19,728 nucleotides of DNA, from contig JANQUX010000362.1 of NCBI GenBank assembly GCA_030730545.1, positions 1-19,728 of the forward strand. Direction: 5' to 3'. Origin of the DNA: Maribacter sp. (GTDB taxonomy: Bacteria > Bacteroidota > Bacteroidia > Flavobacteriales > Flavobacteriaceae). A model generated the notes under the pieces. That model worked only from the letters and a program-made list of their open reading frames with translations, ran no database searches and was not told the DNA's origin. Position numbers and translations under genes: made by a program. Shown here in pieces: positions 9,001 to 14,488 of the stretch (within the stretch, counting starts at the first letter, position 1; each line of letters starts with the position of its first letter).

Positions 9001-9730
9001 TATTAATTTCTATGGTATTTGCACCGACATTTTTATTCGTTTCTTTAACTGCCTTTACAACATCTTTTAAAGAAATTTGATATTGACGCATAAGTTGAGG
9101 GTTCACCTCAATTTGATACTCTTGAACATGACCACCAATAGAAGCTACTTCGGCAACATCATCTGCAGAAGAAAGTATATTTTTAACATAAAAGTCTTGC
9201 ACTTTTCTTAATTCATGCAAATCCCAACCACCCGTAACATTCCCATCTTCATCTCTTCCCTCAATAGTATACCAAAATAATTGACCCAAAGCATTTGCAT
9301 CAGGACCAAGTTTTGGAGTGACACCTTTAGGCAATAAATCTGACGGCAAACTACTCAGCTTTTCTAAGATTCGGCTACGACTCCAATAGAACTCAACATC
9401 ATCGTCGAAAATTAAATAAATAGTTGAAAATCCGAACATTGAAGAGCTACGCACCGACTTTACGCCGGGAAGCCCCAATAGATTAGAGGTTAGAGGGTAA
9501 GTGACCTGATCTTCAATATCTTGAGGTGATTGCCCTTCCCATTCCGTATACACTATTTGTTGATTATCCCCTAGATTAGGAATAGCATCTACCGATACCG
9601 GATTTGAACCTACAAGTATATTATTTTCAGTAAATGGGGTACTCATTAAACCCCATACCAAAAGGACTAATAACATAACAAATGCTATTAGCTTATTCTG
9701 TACAAGATATTTAATTAAACCGTTTAGCAT
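6053..9730 (-). CDS. CusA/CzcA-family heavy-metal RND efflux pump
   Basis: A proton-driven trimeric inner-membrane pump of 1225 residues, longer than E. coli CusA (1047). The TM4 relay acid is present in IAIAIGTMVD (Asp430). Three methionines align with the Cu/Ag ligands of E. coli CusA (M573, M623, M672 as I recall them): Met679 in LLMPTSTAHSGIS, Met729 in APLSMFEN, and Met828 in LVMLQTGM. The 50-residue spacing of the first pair is identical. The TM10 acid is Asp1125 (GIATDDGVV; Glu939 in CusA). The next relay residue, Lys984 in CusA, is Cys1164 here (RIRPCLMTT). The extra length lies mainly at about 525-640 (added hydrophobic segments between TM6 and TM7) and about 740-800 (periplasmic). 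It is the first gene of a two-gene operon with the adaptor; no outer-membrane factor gene follows. Monovalent copper/silver is the favoured substrate. Confidence 0.92.
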   Translation of the reverse strand: MLNGLIKYLVQNKLIAFVMLLVLLVWGLMSTPFTENNILVGSNPVSVDAIPNLGDNQQIVYTEWEGQSPQDIEDQVTYPLTSNLLGLPGVKSVRSSSMFGFSTIYLIFDDDVEFYWSRSRILEKLSSLPSDLLPKGVTPKLGPDANALGQLFWYTIEGRDEDGNVTGGWDLHELRKVQDFYVKNILSSADDVAEVASIGGHVQEYQIEVNPQLMRQYQISLKDVVKAVKETNKNVGANTIEINNAEYLIRGLGLVQKIADIESTVVVSNDFVPIRVKDIANVTLGPKERRGILDKEGAEVVGGVVVSRYGSNPQKVIESVKQKIKELGKGMPSKKLDNGSISKLTIVPFYDRTELIKSTLGTLSSALYLEILIAILVVLIMLRNLKISIIISALLPVAVLVVFIAMKLFGVEANIVALSGIAIAIGTMVDLGIILSENIVRKLELDKTGNSIDDVVIEGVSEVSGAIVTAGLTTILSFIPVFALTGEEGRLFSPLAFTKTAALLAAMLLSLFVIPPIIAKWYSINFKEFKIKNIGSYLIGLSGLLAILSGFWIGLVLIGVMILNLLKEFKIISKKYFKRIRIVYVVSSILLILTYYWNPLGYDNNYFSDLIFVLLATFSILSMLYAFHKFYEKILLWAMAHKLAFLSIPLFLLILGSLVYASIGKEFMPKLNEGSFLLMPTSTAHSGISENKKILQQLDMAVASIPEIETVIGKAGRVNSALDPAPLSMFENVIIYKTEFMLDESGIPLAFKTSEDGKFYTKSGGFVSAGSGTSQNNLIVDNDGEHFRNWRSHINSADDIWDEIVKITNIPGVTSAPKLQPIETRLVMLQTGMRSSMGIKIFGPNLEAIEKFGYELEKELKQIKEIDEASVFSDRIIAKPYINVVFDRDRAARYGVTINELQEILESAIGGKVLTQTIEGRERFDVTIRYPRELRSNPKDLQNIIVSLPDGSSVPFSELANIKFEKGPQMIKSEDGFLTGYVLFDKIEGLAEVTVVEEVKRIVEEKIVKGELIVPDGVRYRFAGTYENNVHAEKTLSLIIPLVLLAILFILYLQFRSLAVSLMIFSGVAVAFAGGFMLLWLYGQSWFLNFSFLGNDLRSVFNVRIINMSVAVWVGFIALFGIATDDGVVIATYLKQSFAEKKPASVEEIRAAVLNAGKKRIRPCLMTTATTLLALLPVLTAKGHGKDIMIPMAIPAFGGMLVALVTLLIVPVLYSFWQELKLEKK

Positions 9731-9791
9731 AAACCTTATAAACCTACTTGTTCATTAAAAACTATAGGCCTCTGTCAATAAACGTAGGAAA

Positions 9792-9818
9792 CAAGTATAG
9801 ATTGTAGATAGAAGACAA
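9792..9818 (-). promoter_or_regulatory. Candidate promoter of the efflux operon
   Basis: On the minus strand TTG (9818-9816) is followed after 16 bases by TATACTTG (9799-9792), one mismatch from TAnnTTTG, about 60 bases upstream of the pump ATG. The spacing is slightly shorter than the usual 17-23. The rest of 9731-9884 shows no gene and no obvious metal-regulator operator. Confidence 0.3.
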
Positions 9819-9884
9819 CTAATTATTCAATGTTTTAATCATAAATAACGCCTTCAATAAATAACTATACTTTATGAAAAATTG

Positions 9885-9959
9885 TGGGATATACTGGATT
9901 CGAACCGGTGACCTCTGCCCTGTCAAGGCAGCGCTCTAAACCAACTGAGCTAATATCCC
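9885..9959 (-). tRNA. tRNA-Val (anticodon GAC)
   Basis: The 75-base minus-strand sequence folds as a tRNA. The 7-bp acceptor stem is perfect (GGGATAT with ATATCCC, discriminator A). The D arm is GCTC-AGTTGGTTTA-GAGC, the anticodon arm is CTGCC-TTGACAG-GGCAG with anticodon GAC, and the T loop is TTCGAAT. GAC reads the valine codons GUC and GUU. The 3' CCA is not encoded, as usual in Bacteroidota. The T stem (ACCGG with CCAGT) has one C-A mismatch at its middle pair. The tRNA stands alone between the Nramp-fold gene and the efflux operon, both on the same strand. Confidence 0.96.
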
Positions 9960-10018
9960 TTTAAAATTTATTATAAGGGGATAAAGATACTACATATCCT
10001 ATTTTAAAATGAAGTGAT

Positions 10019-10047
10019 AAAAATAAAATCATTCGATTTGATTTTAT
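10019..10047 (-). terminator. Probable intrinsic terminator after the Nramp-fold transporter gene
   Basis: A perfect 9-bp inverted repeat (ATAAAATCA at 10023-10031 and TGATTTTAT at 10039-10047) with a 7-base loop lies 5 bases downstream of the transporter stop codon. On the minus strand it runs into five Ts. The stem is AT-rich and so weak, but position and polarity are right. Confidence 0.6.
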
Positions 10048-10052
10048 CTTCA

Positions 10053-11324
10053 TTAAAAATAATCGAATAAGGCAACTATACCATTATAAGAAATTACACA
10101 AGAAAAGAAAAGTGCCGCGAATAGACCAATATTTAGCCATGTACCAGCCTTATAAATGGTCATTAATCCTTTATTATTGATTAAGAGAATTATGCCAATT
10201 ATTACTAAGGGTAATACAAATACATTAAAAACTTGCGATAGTATCTGCATTTCAATAGGGTTTGCCCCATAAACAGGTACAATTAAAGCAAATACGCAGG
10301 CAATCGCCGTTATAATTCTAAATTGCTTTGAATTGGTATCTAATACACCAGATTGATAATCTGCCAACAATATCGGTGCAATTAACAAACAAGGAAATAT
10401 TGAAGATAAACCCGCACTTAGGGTACCAAAAAAGAACAGTGTAAGCGCAAATTTACCTGCGACAGGCTCTAATGTATTCACCATGTCCAATACTTGGGTT
10501 ACGGGTTTCCCTTGATGAAATAACGCTCCGCATGCCACAGCCATTACGGATGCACTAATGAAGAACACCAACGTTGCCGCAATTATCGCATCTTTCTTTT
10601 GTTGCGAACGATTTTTTATCGTCCATCCTTTTCCTTTTACAAAAAGTGGACGCGACAGAAAAGTTGCTGCCGCCATTGTGGTACCCACAAAAGCAGCTAC
10701 CATCATTTGACCTCCTTCCACTTTCGGAATTGTTGGTATCAACCCCTTCGCTACCTCAACAGGTAAAGGATATACCATGAACAAAGAAATAATAAACGAG
10801 AGCCCCATAATCGTGACAAAAATGACAAGTATTTTCTCAAAGAAGGCATATTTACCGACCATTAAGAACCCATAAAACACCACTATTACCACAATAGCTA
10901 TTGACAATACTGCTTCATATTTAAGGTCTGCTAAACTTGGAAAATATATTAGAAAAATCTCGTAAATGATATTGGCGGAAATACCTAAAATCCCCATTAA
11001 GGAATTCCACTGACCAAATGATATACCTAAAATTATAAGAATCGCAATTAACTTACCCCATTTTAAATGTTTCTTAAATGCATACAGTGCTGTTTCGCCC
11101 GTAACTAATGCAAAATTCCCGTATGCATACATTAACAACCCCGAAAAAATACAACTGAGAAGAAGCACCCATAAAAGTTGCATGCCATATGTACTACCAG
11201 CTACGATCATTGAAGTTACGCTACCGGTACCTATGGTATAGCCTATGGCAAAAATACCTGGTCCAAAAGCGAGAACTACCGCCAATATTTTTTTCCAGAT
11301 TGATAGTTTAATTGGCTTGCTCAT
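10053..11324 (-). CDS. Divergent Nramp-fold (APC superfamily) membrane transporter, substrate unknown
   Basis: The 423-residue protein is almost entirely membrane-spanning (about 11 segments) with a short cytoplasmic N-terminus. It resembles the Nramp (SLC11) family: the TM1 region has GPGIFAIGY (21-29) followed by TIGTGS, and the TM6 region has AFVGTTMAAATFLSRP (211-226). Classical Nramp proteins carry DPGN in TM1 and MPH in TM6, whose Asp, Asn and Met bind Mn2+/Fe2+. Here those positions read IGTG and AAA, so the standard metal site is absent. The gene lies downstream of the GntR-family regulator on the same strand, next to the alginate locus, with 225 bases between. It could carry another cation, or an organic substrate such as a uronate-derived compound, since the APC fold serves both. 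Family membership is moderately sure; the substrate cannot be read from the sequence. Confidence 0.7.
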   Translation of the reverse strand: MSKPIKLSIWKKILAVVLAFGPGIFAIGYTIGTGSVTSMIVAGSTYGMQLLWVLLLSCIFSGLLMYAYGNFALVTGETALYAFKKHLKWGKLIAILIILGISFGQWNSLMGILGISANIIYEIFLIYFPSLADLKYEAVLSIAIVVIVVFYGFLMVGKYAFFEKILVIFVTIMGLSFIISLFMVYPLPVEVAKGLIPTIPKVEGGQMMVAAFVGTTMAAATFLSRPLFVKGKGWTIKNRSQQKKDAIIAATLVFFISASVMAVACGALFHQGKPVTQVLDMVNTLEPVAGKFALTLFFFGTLSAGLSSIFPCLLIAPILLADYQSGVLDTNSKQFRIITAIACVFALIVPVYGANPIEMQILSQVFNVFVLPLVIIGIILLINNKGLMTIYKAGTWLNIGLFAALFFSCVISYNGIVALFDYF

Positions 11325-11379
11325 CTATTTGTAATTTAAGTTTGGAGGTAGATATTGTAATTGATGGCATTCAGTTTAG

Positions 11380-11400
11380 GTGTTCAGCTCGGTTGAACAC
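11380..11400. promoter_or_regulatory. Inverted repeat upstream of the Nramp-fold transporter gene
   Basis: GTGTTCA (11380-11386) and TGAACAC (11394-11400) are perfect 7-bp arms separated by 7 bases, 56 bases upstream of the transporter ATG. The 21-bp size suits a dimeric regulator such as the adjacent GntR protein. The TGAACA core also occurs inside the inverted repeat upstream of the regulator gene. A hairpin in the 3' part of the regulator transcript is the alternative; the arms are not followed by a T-run on the minus strand. The rest of 11325-11549 shows nothing clear. Confidence 0.4.
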
Positions 11401-11549
11401 TTATTGTAATAATTATTTGAATCTATACTTTTTAATTGAAATAGAACAAGCATTTCTAATTTAAGCGAAGCTTAGTTTGAACCATCGCATAAATGTTAGA
11501 GAGTTTTATTTAACAATGCTAATCTAAGCGTACTCAGTAAGAAAATATT

Positions 11550-12251
11550 TTAAATATTATAACAATACTGGTAAAGGTTTTTGAAATGCACTTTCATTTT
11601 TTCTCTTGCTAATTGCGGATTTTGCTCATTGATAGCATCAAAAATATCTTGATGTTCTTGAATACCTTTAAACGCCATGTCTTTATCGCAAACATGGTAT
11701 TTTTCAAAATTGGTCAATATCTCTGGTATAATAATAAGCATGAAAGTGTTTAAGGTACTATTTCCGCTTGCCTTTGCTATGGCCAAATGAAATAATAAAT
11801 CTTCTTGAACTGCATCTTCTGCATTTTCAACTTTTTGCTTATACGCTTCTAACGAGTTTTTTAATCGCTTTAAGTCGTCTTTGGTTCTTCTTCTAGCTGC
11901 CAGTCTAACCGTTTTAAGTTCTAGCAATATTCTTGTTTCTACTAAAGATTTAAAATCTGGCTCTTCTAATCTTAAAATTTCATTGACCATACCATTCATA
12001 GCGATCTGCCCAATATCTGCTACAAAGGTTCCGCTTTGTGGTTTTGATATTAAAATTCCATAAAACTCTAATTTTTGAATCGCCTCACGAACACTCGTTC
12101 TACTAACCCCAAATTTATCTGAAAGGGATCTCTCGGAAGGTAATTTATCACCAGGCTCGAGATTTTTATGATTCATTAAATCTCGAATCTGAATTACAAT
12201 ATCATTTTGTATTTCTTGGTTTTCGGTCCTTGTGAGGATTTCTATTTTCAT
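11550..12251 (-). CDS. GntR-family transcriptional regulator, FadR/FCD subfamily
   Basis: A 233-residue one-component regulator. The N-terminal winged helix-turn-helix (about 15-80) has the family signature: GDKLPSERSLSDKFGVSRTSVREAI then LEFYGIL and SGTFV (split here as seen at 34-58, 61-67 and 73-77). The C-terminal all-helical FCD effector domain (about 95-225) keeps the four metal ligands of the family: Asp151 and His155 (DLLFH), His200 (QEHQD) and His222 (VHF). FCD proteins commonly bind small acids such as gluconate, uronates or lactate. Sitting directly downstream of the alginate lyase operon and upstream of a transporter gene, it probably senses an alginate breakdown product and controls these genes; that role is inferred. 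A palindrome over its likely promoter suggests self-control. Confidence 0.9.
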   Translation of the reverse strand: MKIEILTRTENQEIQNDIVIQIRDLMNHKNLEPGDKLPSERSLSDKFGVSRTSVREAIQKLEFYGILISKPQSGTFVADIGQIAMNGMVNEILRLEEPDFKSLVETRILLELKTVRLAARRRTKDDLKRLKNSLEAYKQKVENAEDAVQEDLLFHLAIAKASGNSTLNTFMLIIIPEILTNFEKYHVCDKDMAFKGIQEHQDIFDAINEQNPQLAREKMKVHFKNLYQYCYNI

Positions 12252-12306
12252 ATATAGCTTGTCATTAATAGAAAAATGATTAGTAAAACAGTTTGCTGAA
12301 AATTAG

Positions 12307-12330
12307 TTACACAAATGAACAATTGTGTAA
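12307..12330. promoter_or_regulatory. Candidate operator (inverted repeat) upstream of the GntR-family gene
   Basis: TTACACAA (12307-12314) and TTGTGTAA (12323-12330) are perfect 8-bp arms with an 8-base spacer, 55 bases upstream of the regulator ATG. On the minus strand a promoter-like pair overlaps it: TTG at about 12342-12340, then about 21 bases, then TTCATTTG (one mismatch to TAnnTTTG) inside the spacer and left arm. A protein bound here would block or tune the regulator's own promoter. The binding protein is not shown by the sequence. Confidence 0.45.
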
Positions 12331-12375
12331 AATTAGCTTTCAACGTATTATTACTCAGTTCTAAACCCTAAGGTT

Positions 12376-12417
12376 AAATGAAGTTTACCGGCCTAAAAAA
12401 GACCAGTAAATTCATTT
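12376..12417 (-). terminator. Long stem-loop downstream of the alginate lyase operon
   Basis: Arms 12376-12391 and 12403-12417 pair over about 15 bases with one bulged base and one G-T wobble, leaving an 11-base loop that is T-rich on the minus strand. It lies 58 bases after the stop codon of the last lyase gene and before the regulator gene. No T-run follows the stem on the minus strand, so it is not a textbook terminator. A transcript 3'-end or stabilising structure is the likeliest role. The remainder of 12252-12475 holds no gene. Confidence 0.45.
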
Positions 12418-12475
12418 CAACAAATTTAACTCAAACAACTTTCTTATTTACATTAAGTATATTAATCGTTAAATA

Positions 12476-13450
12476 CTAATGTGTTACTTCTAATTCGTAA
12501 TATTTAACTTTAGCAGAAGCTCCGGCATCAAGGGTTTGCAAATAGTTACCTGCTTTAAAATAATTTTCAAAAACACCCCATTTTTCCATATGAATGTCTT
12601 CATAAATCACAGATTCGGTTTCATTTAAGATGACCTCCATTCTACCATTAGAGGCAATAATTTCAAATGTAAAAATATCTGTACCTATTTCATCAGGGAA
12701 TGTGTAACCTTCATCATCGCCCCAAGCATCGGTATGTAATATTTCTTCATCTGATGCATTAATATTCTTTAGCACTTTTGTTTTAACCCTAATTTTTCCA
12801 TCTTGCCAATATATTTTTAATATCGGTGGAGCATTATTATCATTCTCACCAATTAAATCTCGTTGAGCATTGGTTAACCTACCATGAATTTGCATAACCA
12901 TAGTTCTATGATAATCTCCACTTGCATCTGTTGTTATTTCTGGTACTGACAAAGTACCTTTCATTCTGCCACCTTCTGCAAAAGTCCAATTTGTACTATT
13001 GCTACCCGGTACCATTTGTTCTCTCAGCTCTGTTCTAGAATATGAAGAGTTCGCTGTTGAAGAACCTGGGGAGGTATAAAAAACTAATGAGCCATCTGTA
13101 GAATCATTATACATATATGGTATTAACTTTTCATCTGTAGCATAATCTAAAATCTCGGGTGGCTCAACCTCATCAGGACTACCGATAGGTAATGTCACTT
13201 TCCAATTGCTTAAATTAATATTTGGCAAAAAGAAATCAACCCCTTCTACCATTACTTCTTCTTCAACCTCTTCTTCTACTTCAGGCGCAGGTGTTTCTTC
13301 TACTTCTTCTACCACTACCTCTGGAATAACTTCTGGTTCATTTACCTCAGAATCGTTACTACAACCATATATAGAAATTACAACAGCAAAAACTATAATG
13401 AACTGGTAGCTCATCTGTTTACTTACTTCTATTATTTTATTTAATATCAT
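12476..13450 (-). CDS. Alginate lyase, polysaccharide lyase family 7, lipoprotein form
   Basis: This enzyme cleaves alginate by beta-elimination, leaving unsaturated uronate ends. The 324-residue precursor has a lipoprotein signal ending at IYGC (Cys30); Met13 is a possible alternative start that keeps it. A very acidic Glu/Val/Pro linker (about 33-68) precedes the single PL7 jelly-roll domain. The PL7 signature motifs are intact: RTELR (129-133), QIH (177-179, catalytic His179) and YFKAGNYLQ (287-295, catalytic Tyr293). QIH rather than QVH is generally linked with activity on guluronate-containing blocks. The lipid anchor and long linker suggest display from the outer membrane. It starts 8 bases after the stop of a paralogous lyase gene, so the two are co-transcribed tandem duplicates. 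No type IX C-terminal sorting domain is visible. Confidence 0.93.
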   Translation of the reverse strand: MILNKIIEVSKQMSYQFIIVFAVVISIYGCSNDSEVNEPEVIPEVVVEEVEETPAPEVEEEVEEEVMVEGVDFFLPNINLSNWKVTLPIGSPDEVEPPEILDYATDEKLIPYMYNDSTDGSLVFYTSPGSSTANSSYSRTELREQMVPGSNSTNWTFAEGGRMKGTLSVPEITTDASGDYHRTMVMQIHGRLTNAQRDLIGENDNNAPPILKIYWQDGKIRVKTKVLKNINASDEEILHTDAWGDDEGYTFPDEIGTDIFTFEIIASNGRMEVILNETESVIYEDIHMEKWGVFENYFKAGNYLQTLDAGASAKVKYYELEVTH

Positions 13451-13458
13451 ATTTCTAA

Positions 13459-14370
13459 TTATTTATGCTCAACCTCAAGTTCATAAAAACTTACTTTTGC
13501 AAAAGAACCTGCATCTCTACTTTGAAAATAATTACCTGCTTTAAAATAGTTTTCAAATATGCCCCAACGTTTCATATTAGCATCATCATAGACGGCAAAT
13601 TCTGAATTATTGAGTGATACCACCATTTTACCATCGGTAACTTTAATTTCAATTTGAAATCTATCAAATCCTACTTCTTCTTCAAAATTAAATCCTTCAT
13701 CATCTGTCCAAGCTTCTTCATGTAAAATGCCTACAGCATCCACACCAGAAAATTTGAGTTTTTTTGTTTTGACTCTGATTTTACCATTCTGCCAATAAAT
13801 CTTTAATACAGGTGGTGCGTTATTATCTTTTTGACCTATTAAGTCTTTTTGCTCATTAGTCAATCTACCATGTATTTGTAAAATGATAATTTTATGATAT
13901 TTACCATTACTATCTTTAGAAACCTCGTCAACAGAAAGTTTTGCTTTTAAAGTGCCGCCTTGACTAAATGTCCAATTAACATTATCATTACCAGGCACCA
14001 TTTGCTCTCTAAGTTCTGACCTTGAATATTTAGTATTTGCTGTGGTCGCTGTAGTTGGGTAAGCGTAAAAGGTTAATGCCCCTTTCGTTGAATCATTGTA
14101 CATATAAGGCTTTAAAGTCTCATTTGTACCATAATTCAAAATTTCGGGCGGTTCAACACTAATTGCGCCTCCTTTTCCTTTACCCTCAGGTATAGTAACC
14201 TTCCAATGGCTTAAATCAATCGTTGGTAGTTTTAGTTTTTTATTTTTTTTAACTTTTTCTCCTATCAAGTTAGAATCAGGATGGTCGCTTTTCTTCTTTT
14301 GTGCAGTAGCACTAAAAGTAATAGATAAAATCAATATTAAATTAAAAATAGTCCTTCTGTAAATTATCAT
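13459..14370 (-). CDS. Alginate lyase, polysaccharide lyase family 7, with plain signal peptide
   Basis: A second PL7 enzyme of 303 residues with a type I signal peptide (hydrophobic stretch about 8-20, cleavage near ATAQ at 21-24) and no lipobox. The mature protein starts with a Lys-rich stretch (about 25-48), in contrast to the acidic linker of its neighbour. The catalytic motifs are complete: RSELR (117-121), QIH (165-167) and YFKAGNYFQ (275-283), with His167 and Tyr281 as the expected catalytic pair. Long shared segments such as DNNAPP and KIYWQ-GKIRVKTK show recent common ancestry with the downstream lyase. It is predicted to be periplasmic or released, since there is no anchor and no type IX sorting tail. 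The preceding gene ends 118 bases upstream, with a hairpin in between. Confidence 0.93.
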   Translation of the reverse strand: MIIYRRTIFNLILILSITFSATAQKKKSDHPDSNLIGEKVKKNKKLKLPTIDLSHWKVTIPEGKGKGGAISVEPPEILNYGTNETLKPYMYNDSTKGALTFYAYPTTATTANTKYSRSELREQMVPGNDNVNWTFSQGGTLKAKLSVDEVSKDSNGKYHKIIILQIHGRLTNEQKDLIGQKDNNAPPVLKIYWQNGKIRVKTKKLKFSGVDAVGILHEEAWTDDEGFNFEEEVGFDRFQIEIKVTDGKMVVSLNNSEFAVYDDANMKRWGIFENYFKAGNYFQSRDAGSFAKVSFYELEVEHK

Positions 14371-14437
14371 ATTATTAAATTTATTGAAGAAAGGTTAAAA
14401 TAAGTGAATTTTAAATGTTGGAACTGTCTGTTAAATA

Positions 14438-14470
14438 ACCACCCAGAACTTTTGTGAAAGTCTGGGTGGT
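14438..14470 (-). other. Intercistronic stem-loop between the PKD lipoprotein gene and the lyase genes
   Basis: Perfect 10-bp arms (ACCACCCAGA with TCTGGGTGGT) extend inward by a further 4 bp past one bulged base, giving a stable hairpin in an otherwise AT-rich gap. It starts 18 bases after the PKD gene stop codon. On the minus strand the following bases are TTATTTAAC, only a weak T-run. It may be a partial terminator or an mRNA-stabilising element that lets the receptor and lyase genes be expressed at different levels. Confidence 0.65.
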
Positions 14471-14488
14471 ATTTAATTTTAATTTTTA

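Noticed and set aside
11544..11558. Palindrome AATATTT-T-AAATATT at the end of the GntR-family gene
   Set aside because: It overlaps the stop codon, has a one-base centre that cannot form a hairpin loop, and is expected by chance in AT-only sequence.
13206..13409. Ser/Thr-rich plus-strand reading frame
   Set aside because: It is the complement of the Glu/Val linker of the lyase gene; the low complexity comes from that.
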